A stretch of DNA of 64,000 nt, taken from Shimia_B sp038525525. GTDB taxonomy: Bacteria; Pseudomonadota; Alphaproteobacteria; Rhodobacterales; Rhodobacteraceae. This document shows, piece by piece, positions 50,761 through 59,896 of this stretch. The stretch spans positions 434,001-498,000 of the forward strand of contig JBCBHO010000001.1 of assembly GCA_038525525.1 (NCBI GenBank), read 5' to 3'. The notes under the pieces were generated by a model. That model saw nothing but the letters and a program-made list of their open reading frames with translations. It was not told the origin of the DNA and did no database searches. How positions within the stretch are numbered: position 1 is the first letter of the stretch; the number at the start of each line of letters is the position of its first letter. The position numbers and the translations under genes are program-made.

Positions 50761-51738
50761 TCAGGTCACCGCCTGCCAAATCTGCAGCGCCTGCCGTGTG
50801 GGCGCGACATCGTGGATCCGCAGAATCTGGGCACCCTGCGCCACGCCTGCCAGCGCCACGGCGACGGAGCCCGGCATCCGCGCGTCTGCGGCCTCCACGC
50901 CCGATAGCGTCCCGATGAAGCGCTTGCGAGACGCGCCGAGGAGGATCGGGCACCCGAGCCCATGGAGAAGAGAGAGCCCCTTCAGCAGCGCGAGATTGTG
51001 ATCCAACGTCTTACCGAAGCCGATGCCGGGATCGACGATGATCCTGTCCCGCGCGACGCCTGCAGCCAGCGCCGCCTCCACCTGCCCCTCGAGCGCGTCG
51101 AACACGTCGAGCAACACGTGCTCGTAGCGCGGATCTTGCTGCATCGTCTTGGGATCACCCTTCGCGTGCATGATGCAGATCGGCACGCCGGTATGCGCGG
51201 CGAGGGGCGCCATGGCCGGGTCGAAGTGAAGTCCCGAGACGTCATTCAAGAGACGTGCCCCGGCGGCCAACGCGGCCTCGCCCACGGCGGCCTTTCTCGT
51301 GTCGATGGAGATCGGGAGCTTGGTGTCCATTGCCGCGATGGCAGAAGACGTGCGTGCGATCTCCACATCCGTAGGCACGGTTTCTGCGCCGGGCCGCGTG
51401 CTCTCACCGCCAATATCGAGGAGATCGGCCCCCTCGCCTTCCATCCGCTCGGCATGCGCGACCGCGCTCTCTGTGCTGTCGTAGCGGCCGCCATCAGAGA
51501 AGCTGTCGGGCGTGACGTTGAGGATGCCCATGAGGCGTGGCTGGTCCATGGATAGGCCGGCGATGTCCGCGCGTGGTGCCTCGAGACGCTCTAGTACGTG
51601 GGAGGGGACGGCCCGCCAATGCACGATGCGCGCACCCTCCCGCGTGATCTCCTCGACATGGGAGAAACGCAGCCATCCGCCTGCGAGCCGCGGGCCCGGC
51701 GCGCCGCGCTGCGGCAAGGGTCGGTAGTATCGTCTCAA
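50761..51738 (-). CDS. folP: Dihydropteroate synthase
   Basis: The 325-residue enzyme joins pABA to the pterin diphosphate. MGILNVTPDSFSDGGRYD lies about 89-106, DIGGESTRPGAE about 126-137, NDVSGLHFD about 185-193, IVDPGIGFGKT about 245-255 and GASRKRFIG about 273-281. The start is TTG 51738, whose bases overlap the TGA of folB, and the start is followed by RRYYRPLP, as in relatives. The N-terminal extension before MGIL (about 88 residues) is longer than in E. coli FolP but common in this group. Confidence 0.92.
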   Translation of the reverse strand: MRRYYRPLPQRGAPGPRLAGGWLRFSHVEEITREGARIVHWRAVPSHVLERLEAPRADIAGLSMDQPRLMGILNVTPDSFSDGGRYDSTESAVAHAERMEGEGADLLDIGGESTRPGAETVPTDVEIARTSSAIAAMDTKLPISIDTRKAAVGEAALAAGARLLNDVSGLHFDPAMAPLAAHTGVPICIMHAKGDPKTMQQDPRYEHVLLDVFDALEGQVEAALAAGVARDRIIVDPGIGFGKTLDHNLALLKGLSLLHGLGCPILLGASRKRFIGTLSGVEAADARMPGSVAVALAGVAQGAQILRIHDVAPTRQALQIWQAVT

Positions 51739-52619
51739 CGAAGGCCGTCGCGCTGGGGCACGTCGCACGCGGCGACGTCCAGACCGAGGGTAAGGATTTC
51801 CGCCGCCTGCATCTCGCTGGCCAGCCAGGAGATCAACGCGCCGGCGTCGGCGCTTTCCGGGCCTTCGACCGCGTCGAGCACCATTTTGGACGGGGCCCAG
51901 ACGCTGATCTGCCCGTGGCGCATGCCCCAATCGAGCTCGGTCCGCGTGCCGACGACGACGCAGCGCGGGTCTCGCCCGGCGAGCATCCACGCATTTTGCT
52001 CGATGGCCAGAAGATCGATCCGACGCTGAACCGGCGCATTGCCGCCCTCGGGCGCGGGCGCCTCGGGGAAACCGACGCAAAGAATGAGGGGAGAGGGCTC
52101 GGCTGCAAGTGCGTCGAGCAGATGCGAAAGCGCATCATCCGAGATCTGGCGATTGCCCACGGCCACGATGCGCGGCTGCGGCGTATCTTCGATGGAACGG
52201 ACCTTCGGGCCAGCGCTCCGCACGATCTCCACGCCCAACGTCCCGGGCCCGCGATCGAGCTTCTCGATGCGCAGAAAGGCGCGCTCGGCCTGCGGCTCTA
52301 CAAGGATGCGCTGCGCCACACGCTCGGCGAGCGTCTCAAGGAGGTTGAGGCGTTCTTCCGCGAGGGCGGCTTCTATGGCCTCGGTGATGCGGTCATAGCT
52401 CAGGATGCGGTCAACGTCGTCGGATAAATCTGCAGGCAAAGCAGAGACTTCCACGACGACATTGAAGCGGATGCGCTGGGTGACGCCTCGCTCCGCCTGG
52501 AATGCGCCGATCTCTGCATCGAGAACAAGATCGCGCACGCTAATCCTGTCACGCTCCGGCGCGTCGGCGCGGGCACGTTCCTCGGGATGGGCGAAGGCGA
52601 GCGAAAGATCACGGGACAT
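51735..52619 (-). CDS. folB: Dihydroneopterin aldolase with C-terminal extension
   Basis: The 294-residue protein has an N-terminal FolB domain (about 25-140): ISVRDLVLDAEIGAFQAERG, LSYDRITEAIEAALAEERLN, LLETLAERVAQ and RIEKLDRGPGTLGVEI. The Glu and Lys of ETLAER and EKLDRG are the catalytic pair. A further 150 residues (about 145-294) form a separate domain with no motif I recognise. FolB alone is about 120 residues, so this is a fusion. It is translationally coupled to folP through TTG/TGA. Confidence 0.88.
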   Translation of the reverse strand: MSRDLSLAFAHPEERARADAPERDRISVRDLVLDAEIGAFQAERGVTQRIRFNVVVEVSALPADLSDDVDRILSYDRITEAIEAALAEERLNLLETLAERVAQRILVEPQAERAFLRIEKLDRGPGTLGVEIVRSAGPKVRSIEDTPQPRIVAVGNRQISDDALSHLLDALAAEPSPLILCVGFPEAPAPEGGNAPVQRRIDLLAIEQNAWMLAGRDPRCVVVGTRTELDWGMRHGQISVWAPSKMVLDAVEGPESADAGALISWLASEMQAAEILTLGLDVAACDVPQRDGLR

Positions 52620-52679
52620 AGCGCGGCGATACTAGCGCGGCGGGCCGCTCGCAAGCGCCCGCGCGCGACGCCTCGGCGC

Positions 52680-53300
52680 TCACCCGCGGCGGTAGAACTT
52701 GTGATAGCCGATGGTTGTCGTGTGTTCGAACACGCGCGACCAGCGTGGGCTGACGGACTGCGTGTGGTAGAACTGCGCGCCATTCGTAAGATTACCCGCC
52801 GCGCCCGCCATGGAGAGCCGCGCCACGCGCCCCACGAGACGCCAAGCGATGGGCTCACGAATGACCTCGGCATGACCGTCACAGGTATAGGTGAACTGGC
52901 AGCGATAGCGCTCTCCCGTGCCTTGATTGATCACCTTGCAGACGGTGTTTGGGAAGCGGGGGCTCTCGACACGGTTAAGAATCACCTCGGCAACGGCGAA
53001 CTGCCCTTTCACGCTCTCCCCACGAGCTTCGAAATAGAGCGCCTCCGCGAGGCAACGCCATTCAGGCCCGCCCTCGATAAAAGGCTGTGTTTTCAGCCAT
53101 GCATTCGAGAATTGGACGTCCGGCGCATCGCCTTCGATGCGCGCCCGGGGCGACAGGAGGCGCGCGGTGGTCGACGCGTCCAATTTTGACAAACTCTTGG
53201 CCTCGAACGCCACAGCCCCCGAAATTGCGAGCGTGGTGTTCTGGGCAGCCAGCGGCATTGCGAAAGCAAAAATTGCCGCAATTACAGCAAGATAGCGCAT
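52680..53300 (-). CDS. SleB-family cell-wall hydrolase
   Basis: The 206-residue protein has a signal peptide ending near PLAAQ (residue about 20). The hydrolase_2 (SleB) domain (about 80-200) contains CLAEALYFEARGE (catalytic Glu, about 83-95), VAEVILNRVESPRFPNTVC, and CQFTYTCDGH (about 134-143). The HTQSVSPRWSR segment is conserved near the end. It would cleave peptidoglycan glycan strands during growth. It stands alone, 60 bp after the folB start region on the same strand. Confidence 0.9.
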   Translation of the reverse strand: MRYLAVIAAIFAFAMPLAAQNTTLAISGAVAFEAKSLSKLDASTTARLLSPRARIEGDAPDVQFSNAWLKTQPFIEGGPEWRCLAEALYFEARGESVKGQFAVAEVILNRVESPRFPNTVCKVINQGTGERYRCQFTYTCDGHAEVIREPIAWRLVGRVARLSMAGAAGNLTNGAQFYHTQSVSPRWSRVFEHTTTIGYHKFYRRG

Positions 53301-53416
53301 AAAATTGTTCCTTTAGGTCAGAAACCCATGGGGCAGCATTGCGTCAACTGCTGCTCGTAACTCTTTGTTTTAAAGGAGTCCAGACTGTGGCGCTGATTAG
53401 GTACGCCGCGTCACCG

Positions 53417-55951
53417 CTACCGGGCGGTTGCCCGCTCATCAAGGGCCACATGGGCTGCTGCGAGCCGTGCGCCGGGCACGCGAAATGGCGAGCAGGAGAC
53501 ATAGGTGAAGCCGGCCTCCCGGCACATCCTGATCGCCTCCGGATCCCCGCCATGCTCGCCACAGAGGCTGAGCACCACGTCCGGGCGCGCGCTGCGCCCG
53601 CGCTCTGCCCCGATCCGGAGCAGTTCGCCCACACCGTCGGTGTCCAGTCGATGGAAGGGATCCTCGGGGTAAACCCCCTGCTGCACGTAGTCCGACATGA
53701 AACGCCCCGCATCATCGCGCGAAAGCCCGTAGGTCATCTGCGTGAGATCGTTCGTGCCAAAGCTCAGAAAGGCCGTATGGGGCGCGATATCACCGGCCCG
53801 CAGGGCTGCGCGGGGGGTCTCCACCATCACGCCGATCGTATAGCTCAAATCGCGACCCGTCTCGGCGCGCACGGCTGCCGCCACCGCGTCGATGCGCTTT
53901 CGGACGAGCTCCACTTCCCGCCGGGCGGTGACGAGCGGGATCATGATCTCTGGCGTCACGTCGCCGACGCTGAGCGCGGCTTCGAGGATCGCCCGCACCT
54001 GCATATCATAGATTTCGGGCATCGTGATCGCGAGCCGCACGCCACGCATGCCGAGCATGGGATTGTATTCAGTAAGAGAACGCACCCTTTCCTCCACCTC
54101 GCGCACGGGCAGACCGAGCGCCCCGGCAAGGTCGCGCAGGCCTTCGCGGCCCGACGGCAAGAACTCGTGGAGGGGCGGATCGAGGAGGCGCACGCAGACG
54201 GGCCGCCCTTCCATGATCCGGAAAAGCTTCGAGAAATCAGCACGCTGCATCGGCAAGAGGCGCTCGAGCACCGCAGCCCGATCCTCCGGGCTCCCCGCGA
54301 AGATCATCTCGCGCATAACCGTGAGGCGGTCACCCTCGAAGAACATGTGCTCCGTGCGGCAAAGCCCGATCCCCTCGGCGGCAAATCCCGCGGCGCGCTC
54401 GGCTTCCTCGGTGGTGTCCGCGTTGGCGCGCACGCCGATGTCCCGGATCGCGTCTGCCCAGCTCAGCAAGGTGGCGACGTTGTCGTCGAGCCCGGCCTTC
54501 GTGAGCTCAGCCGCGCCGGCAAGTACCTGCCCTGTCGTGCCGTCGATCGTGATCGTGTCACCCTCGCAGAAGCGTCGTCCAAATGCCTCGAAAGCGCGCT
54601 TGCCGTCCTGGACGGAGATGTCGCTCGCGCCGACGACGCAAGGCAGCCCAAAGCCGCGCCCGATCACGGCGGCGTGGCTCGTGATCCCGCCGCGCTCGGT
54701 CAAGACCGCCTGGGCCGCGTGCATGCCGCGGATATCCTCCGGCGTCGTCTCCCGGCGCACCAGAACGCAGGCCTCTCCGCGCGCGGCGCTGGCCTGCGCC
54801 TCGGCGGAGGAAAAGACGATGCGCCCGGAGGCCGCGCCCGGGGAGGCCGCGATGCCCCGCGCGATGACGTCGCGCGATGCGCCCGGCGCGATCTGGGAGT
54901 GCAGCAATTCTGACAAGGTGGATGGTGTGATCCGGCGAACGGCCTCTTCGCGGGTGATGACCCCGTCCTCGGCCAGGGCCACGGCCACGGTGACCGCGGC
55001 CCGAGACGACCGGGAGATCCTCACCGCATCGAGGATCGCCAGCGCGCCGTTCTCGATGGCGAACTTGATCTCCATCTCCTCCCGCAGCCGCTGCCGCGCA
55101 ATATCGCCGTATTCGAGGAGCTCGGCAAAAACCTCTGGCTGATGCTCCTCGAGCGATGGGCCGCGGGGGTCCCGTGTCAGGTAGATGGCGTCGGATTCAC
55201 CTTGCGCCTCGCGGCCGTGGGCGCGGCTCAGGTAGCGGCCGGTCACCTGCGGTTTGCCGTCCTCGGACGAGACGTACTGGATCACGCCGCTGCCGCGTTC
55301 TCCCTCGACCGGCATGGGTGCCATGCGCTGGATGATCAGGCCAAGGCCTGCATCCGCCGGCGCGCCCTGCGCCTGTCGGAGAAGCCGGGCCGACGTGCCC
55401 TCCCAGGCCCTGGCCATGGCGCGCAGGACTTCTGCGAGCTGTGTTCCTGTCTCCTGCGGCAGCGGCTCGCCCGCCTCGTCTTCATAGGCGTCGAGCGCTG
55501 CGCGCAGCGTCGCGGCATCCGGCGTCCCGAGTTCGGGGAACGCGTCGGCGTCGAGCCGCGCGACGTGGAGCGCGTAAGACTGGATGAACCGGAGATAGAG
55601 CGCCGTCGCCGCAGCCTCCCCGATCGTTTCGCAGAGGGCGGCGTGGCGCGCTCCGTTCATGCCGATATTGAGGATCGCGGCTGGCCCGCCCCAGTCCGCG
55701 TGCTCCGAGGAGGGACGGACCGAAAGGAGATCGCTGGCCTCGAAAGGCCCGAGGATCGTGGCGAGATCAGGCGCCGCCCCCGCTGCGATGCGGCGCACCG
55801 TGGAAAAGCAGAGCGCCACTGTCGTCGGCACCGGCATGCCCAGTCGAATAAGGCGCTGCAGGCATTTCGCACGCCCCCCGTGGAACCGCGACTTCATGTG
55901 CGCAGTGGGCGTTATCGGCGCGATATCGGAAACTTGGAGCTCTTGCTGCAC
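53417..55951 (-). CDS. Pyruvate phosphate dikinase-like protein with altered ATP-grasp half
   Basis: An 844-residue protein. The C-terminal two thirds are a good PPDK: the phospho-His domain TERGGITSHAAVIGRGFG (about 427-444), the TIM barrel with GLCRTEHMFF, GVMVETPRAA, FGTNDLTQMTYGLSRDD, and the catalytic Cys in SLCGEHGGDP (about 797-806). The N-terminal ATP-grasp half is changed: GGRAKCLQRL replaces GGKGANLxEM, and SVRPSSEHADWGGPAAILN replaces the SVRSGAxxSMPGMMDT stretch. PPDK converts pyruvate, ATP and Pi to PEP. Whether this version can bind ATP is uncertain. It lies in the usual position downstream of glyS. Confidence 0.75.
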   Translation of the reverse strand: MQQELQVSDIAPITPTAHMKSRFHGGRAKCLQRLIRLGMPVPTTVALCFSTVRRIAAGAAPDLATILGPFEASDLLSVRPSSEHADWGGPAAILNIGMNGARHAALCETIGEAAATALYLRFIQSYALHVARLDADAFPELGTPDAATLRAALDAYEDEAGEPLPQETGTQLAEVLRAMARAWEGTSARLLRQAQGAPADAGLGLIIQRMAPMPVEGERGSGVIQYVSSEDGKPQVTGRYLSRAHGREAQGESDAIYLTRDPRGPSLEEHQPEVFAELLEYGDIARQRLREEMEIKFAIENGALAILDAVRISRSSRAAVTVAVALAEDGVITREEAVRRITPSTLSELLHSQIAPGASRDVIARGIAASPGAASGRIVFSSAEAQASAARGEACVLVRRETTPEDIRGMHAAQAVLTERGGITSHAAVIGRGFGLPCVVGASDISVQDGKRAFEAFGRRFCEGDTITIDGTTGQVLAGAAELTKAGLDDNVATLLSWADAIRDIGVRANADTTEEAERAAGFAAEGIGLCRTEHMFFEGDRLTVMREMIFAGSPEDRAAVLERLLPMQRADFSKLFRIMEGRPVCVRLLDPPLHEFLPSGREGLRDLAGALGLPVREVEERVRSLTEYNPMLGMRGVRLAITMPEIYDMQVRAILEAALSVGDVTPEIMIPLVTARREVELVRKRIDAVAAAVRAETGRDLSYTIGVMVETPRAALRAGDIAPHTAFLSFGTNDLTQMTYGLSRDDAGRFMSDYVQQGVYPEDPFHRLDTDGVGELLRIGAERGRSARPDVVLSLCGEHGGDPEAIRMCREAGFTYVSCSPFRVPGARLAAAHVALDERATAR

Positions 55952-56033
55952 TGCGGCATCCCTTCACCGGCAGATTACGCTTTAGGCGCTGCAAATCAAG
56001 GGAAGCCTCCAAGACGCCGTTTCGGCACGCAGC

Positions 56034-58070
56034 TTAGCCTTCGATCCGCGTCAAATCTGCCACCTGGCCCACGGTGGAGCGGATCTGGCTCAGAAGGTTG
56101 AGCCGGTTGCGCCGCACCGTTTGCGCATCGGCGTTGATCTTGACCGCGTCGAAGAAGGCGTCGATCGGCGCGCGCAGCTCGGCCATGGCGCCCATGGCGG
56201 AGATGAAATCCTCGGCCTCCATGGCAGGCTTGATCTTGCCCTCCGCCGTCTCGAGCGCCGAGAAAAGCGCCTTCTCCTCCTCGGCCTCGGCGAATTTCAT
56301 GTCCGCGCCGTAGGAGTATTCGACCCCGTCCGCGTCCTCGGCCTGGCTCAAGATATTGTTGGCGCGCTTGAAGCCCTGCACGAGGTTTGTGCCGTTTTCC
56401 GTGTTCATGACCTCTTGAAGTGCCGTTGCACGCCTCACGAGGAGGCTCAGGTCGTCATTGCTCGGCATGGCGAGGCAGGCATCGATGACGTCGTGCCGGA
56501 TTCCACGGTCACGGAGGTAGACCTTGAGGCGGTCGTGGAAGAAGGATGTGAGGTCCCCTGCCCATTCCGCATCCCCGAAGATCCGGGCCAGCGGCAGCGT
56601 GAGGCCGTTTTCATCTACGATCCGCAGGACGCCAAGACATGCCCGGCGCAGGGCATACGGATCCTTGGAGCCCGTGGGCTTCTCGTCGATCGCCCAGAAC
56701 CCCATGAGGATATCGAGCTTTTCAGCCAGCGAGACGGCCACGCTCGCCGGTTCGGTCGGGGCGGCATCCGAAGGGCCGAGCGGGGCGTAGTGATCGCGTG
56801 CCGCGTTGGCGACGGCCTCTGGCTGCCCCGCTTCGAGCGCGTAGTAGCGACCCATCGTGCCCTGCAGTTCGGGGAACTCGTAGACCATCTCCGAGGCGAG
56901 GTCGGCCTTCGCGATCTTGGCGGCCGCTTCGGCCTGCTCGGGATCGGCGCCCACCGCGGGTGCGAGGTCTCGAGCCAGCGCCGCAATGCGGGCGATGCGC
57001 TCGGCCTGCGTGCCGAGCTTGGCGTGGAAGGTCACGTTTTCAAGGCTCTCGAGCCACGCGCCCATCCCCGCCTTCGCCACGCGCAGGTCGTTCTCCCAGA
57101 AGAACTTGGCGTCCGAAAGACGCGCTGCGAGGACCTTCTGGTTGCCTGCGAGGATCGTCGCGCCCCCATCGGCGGTCTCCCGGTTGGCCACGGTGATGAA
57201 GCGCTCGATCCGGCCCGTCTTCGGGTGACGGACAGAGAAGAACTTCTGGTGTTCCTTCATGGAGGTCTGCAACACCTCCGGCGGGAGGCCGAGGAACGCT
57301 TCGCCGATCTCACCCATGAGCACGACCGGCCATTCCACGAGGCCCGCCACCTCCGCCAGGAGCCCGCGATCCTCGACGACCTCTAGGCCCACGGCCTCCG
57401 CCTGCCGCACGGCATCTTTCCAGATCATCTCTTGCCGCGTCTCGGCGCGCAGGATCACGTGGTGCTTTTTAAGCTCCGCTTCGTATTGCGCCACGTCAGT
57501 CACGGCAAAGCGCGCGGGTGCCATGAAGCGGTGGCCGCCGGTTGTGTTTCCCGCCTCGAATTGATCCACCGTCACAGGCACCACCGCGCCATCGAGGATG
57601 CACAGGATCGATTGCAGAGGGCGCACCCAGCGCAAGCTGCCCGTGCCCCAGCGCATGGATTTTGGCCACGGGAAGCCGCGCACAGCCTTTTCCAGCGCCT
57701 CGGCGATGATCTCGGCGGCGGGGCGGCCCGGCTTCGTGATCTGCGCGAAGTAGACCTGGCCCTTCTTGTCCTCCCGGATCTCGAGGTTTTCCTTGGTCAC
57801 GCCCGCGCCGCGCAGAAAGCCCTCGAGGGCCTTCTCCGGCGCGCCGACCTTGGGGCCCTTGCGTTCCTCAGTCACGGTGGGGCTTTCGGCGAGAAGGCCC
57901 GTGACGGAGAGGGCGAGGCGGCGCGGGGTCGCGAAATGCTCGGCGCTCTCATAGGTCAGGCCCGCGCCGGTCAGCGCCTCGCAGACGAGCCGTTCCAAAT
58001 CCGCGGAGGCGCGCGCCTGCATGCCTGCCGGAATTTCCTCGGAGAAGAGTTCGATCAGGAGATCAGGCAT
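56034..58070 (-). CDS. glyS: Glycyl-tRNA synthetase beta subunit
   Basis: The 678-residue protein starts MPDLLIELFSEEIPAGMQAR, the conserved GlyS N-terminus. It contains FPWPKSMRWG (about 154-163), HRFMAP, MKEHQKFFSV, ETADGGATILAGNQKVLAARL (read as GNQKVLAARLSDAKFF) and ends with a DALR-type anticodon domain. With the alpha subunit it charges tRNA-Gly. The DUF6446 gene ends one base before its ATG. The glyQ-DUF6446-glyS order is typical of Rhodobacterales. Confidence 0.95.
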   Translation of the reverse strand: MPDLLIELFSEEIPAGMQARASADLERLVCEALTGAGLTYESAEHFATPRRLALSVTGLLAESPTVTEERKGPKVGAPEKALEGFLRGAGVTKENLEIREDKKGQVYFAQITKPGRPAAEIIAEALEKAVRGFPWPKSMRWGTGSLRWVRPLQSILCILDGAVVPVTVDQFEAGNTTGGHRFMAPARFAVTDVAQYEAELKKHHVILRAETRQEMIWKDAVRQAEAVGLEVVEDRGLLAEVAGLVEWPVVLMGEIGEAFLGLPPEVLQTSMKEHQKFFSVRHPKTGRIERFITVANRETADGGATILAGNQKVLAARLSDAKFFWENDLRVAKAGMGAWLESLENVTFHAKLGTQAERIARIAALARDLAPAVGADPEQAEAAAKIAKADLASEMVYEFPELQGTMGRYYALEAGQPEAVANAARDHYAPLGPSDAAPTEPASVAVSLAEKLDILMGFWAIDEKPTGSKDPYALRRACLGVLRIVDENGLTLPLARIFGDAEWAGDLTSFFHDRLKVYLRDRGIRHDVIDACLAMPSNDDLSLLVRRATALQEVMNTENGTNLVQGFKRANNILSQAEDADGVEYSYGADMKFAEAEEEKALFSALETAEGKIKPAMEAEDFISAMGAMAELRAPIDAFFDAVKINADAQTVRRNRLNLLSQIRSTVGQVADLTRIEG

Positions 58071-58583
58071 TCACTGCGTCCTTTCGGGGCAATCGTCGCC
58101 CGCTGGCGTGCCGTCATAGAGGCGGTCACCGCAATCATTCACTTGGTGCCAGACGAAGCCCTGCCCCGCCTCGGTGATGGCGACGACACGGTCGATCCCG
58201 TATTCGAGATTGCGCGTACCGGTAAAAGCGATGGCCGTGCCCGCATCGAGGGCCGCGCCGATGGCCTCTGCATCGAAGCAGTCGAACCAGCCGGGTGCCG
58301 TGAGCGGCTCGGCCGCGTCGAAGATCTCGTAGGTCTCGGTGAGCGTGGCGAGGCTCGTGGGCGTGGTGAAACATGCGCGGAAGCGGATCGGGGAGCTGTC
58401 GGCGTCGATGGCCTCGAGGCCCTCGGTCAGGATGGGCTCCGGCTGCTGGCTGGAGAGACTGGTGAGCTCCACCGTGGCGTCCTCGACACCGTAGTAGAAG
58501 CCGTAGACCTGAGCGTAGTAGACGCCGCCGCCGACGCCCAGCGTGACGAGCACTAGAAGCACCGCGATGATCTTACCGGCCAT
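58071..58583 (-). CDS. DUF6446-like membrane-anchored protein
   Basis: A 170-residue protein with an N-terminal helix (about 3-25: KIIAVLLVLVTLGVGGGVYY), then a soluble domain with three or four Cys (RACFTTP, FDCFDAEAIG, NDCGDRLYDG, GDDCPERTQ). The Cys pattern suggests disulfides in the periplasm. It lies between glyQ and glyS and abuts glyS directly. The DUF6446 name is recalled from similar gene neighbourhoods. Its role is unknown, and its linkage to glycyl-tRNA synthetase may be only positional. Confidence 0.75.
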   Translation of the reverse strand: MAGKIIAVLLVLVTLGVGGGVYYAQVYGFYYGVEDATVELTSLSSQQPEPILTEGLEAIDADSSPIRFRACFTTPTSLATLTETYEIFDAAEPLTAPGWFDCFDAEAIGAALDAGTAIAFTGTRNLEYGIDRVVAITEAGQGFVWHQVNDCGDRLYDGTPAGDDCPERTQ

Positions 58584-58763
58584 GGCATGCCTCGGCGGAA
58601 GGGCGCGGCGGCGTCAAGCCCGACCTCGGGAGGGCCGTGGCGCTGCGCGCGATATGTCGGCCCGAGCGACAGGCAGGGCGACGGACGGACGGCCCTCGAT
58701 AGTATGCTATCCCGGGGGGGAAGTGGGGCATGGCGCTGGCGCGCCGGGTGCGCCTGGCCGCCA

Positions 58764-59693
58764 TTACGCCGCCTCCCAACCGCCTGCTTCCGTTTGCACG
58801 AAGGCGTCGGCGCAGCGTTTGGCGAGCGTGCGCACGCGCAGGATGTAGCTTTGCCGCTCGGTCACGGAGATCACGCCCCGCGCGTCGAGGAGGTTGAAGA
58901 GGTGGGAGGCCTTGATGCACTGGTCATAGGCCGGGTGCGCCATGACGATGCGTGTGCCGGTCTTGGGGTCGTCATGGGGCGTGTCAAGGATCGCGTTGCA
59001 GGCGGCCTCGGCATCCTTGAAGTGCTGCAGCAGCGTCTCGGTGTTGGCCACGTCGAAGTTCCAGCGGCTGTACTCCTGCTCGGTCTGGCGGAAGACATCG
59101 CCATAGGTGAGCGGGATCGGCACCTGCGGATCGTTATAGGGCATGTCCATCACGTGCTCGGCGCCGAGCACGTACATCGCCAGCCGCTCGAGCCCGTAGG
59201 TCAGTTCGCCCGAGACGGGATGGCAATCATGTCCGCCCACCTGCTGGAAATAGGTATATTGCGAGACCTCCATCCCGTCGCACCAGACCTCCCAACCGAG
59301 GCCCCAGGCGCCGAGCGTGGGGCTCTCCCAATCGTCTTCGACAAAGCGGATGTCATGGATCTCCATGTCGATCCCGATTGCTTCGAGCGAGCCGAGATAG
59401 AGCTCTTGCAGGTCGGGCGGGGACGGTTTGATGAGCACCTGATACTGGTAGTAGTGCTGAAGACGGTTCGGGTTCTCGCCATAGCGGCCATCTGTGGGCC
59501 TCCGGGACGGCTGCACATAGGCCGCCGCCCAGGGCCGGGTGCCGAGAGAGCGCAGCGTCGTGGCGGGGTGAAACGTGCCCGCGCCCACTTCCATGTCATA
59601 GGGTTGCAGCACTGCGCAGCCCTTTGATCCCCAGTAATTCTGGAGGCGCAGGATGATCTCCTGAAACGAACGCGGGGCGTCTTGCGCGGGCAT
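58764..59693 (-). CDS. glyQ: Glycyl-tRNA synthetase alpha subunit
   Basis: A 309-residue class II catalytic subunit. It begins SFQEIILRLQNYWGSKGCAV. It has YDMEVGAGTFHPATTLRSLG (about 34-53), the motif 2-like AYVQPSRRPTDGRYGENPNR (about 58-77), and WGLGWEVWCDGMEV. It forms the alpha2beta2 enzyme with GlyS. Length matches E. coli GlyQ. It is upstream of DUF6446 and glyS, separated from DUF6446 by 180 bp without a visible gene. Confidence 0.95.
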   Translation of the reverse strand: MPAQDAPRSFQEIILRLQNYWGSKGCAVLQPYDMEVGAGTFHPATTLRSLGTRPWAAAYVQPSRRPTDGRYGENPNRLQHYYQYQVLIKPSPPDLQELYLGSLEAIGIDMEIHDIRFVEDDWESPTLGAWGLGWEVWCDGMEVSQYTYFQQVGGHDCHPVSGELTYGLERLAMYVLGAEHVMDMPYNDPQVPIPLTYGDVFRQTEQEYSRWNFDVANTETLLQHFKDAEAACNAILDTPHDDPKTGTRIVMAHPAYDQCIKASHLFNLLDARGVISVTERQSYILRVRTLAKRCADAFVQTEAGGWEAA

Positions 59694-59896
59694 GGGCAGC
59701 TCTCTCCGGCTGTGAGCCGTGCTTCCCTAGCCGCCGCCCCAAAGAGGGTCAATGCGGCGCTCTCCGCGAAGGCTGTAGCGGCGATGTGACAGGTGCGGGT
59801 TTTGCCGGGGTCCGACGCCGCATTTGGCGCTTTTGCGGTGCAGCATCCGCCGCTTTTGCTAATGTGTCGGGGTATTTTCAGGGGGACGCACCACAG

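Noticed and set aside
53339..54913. 524-codon open frame on the plus strand
   Set aside because: It is antisense to the PPDK-like gene, whose motifs are unmistakable, and has no motif of its own.
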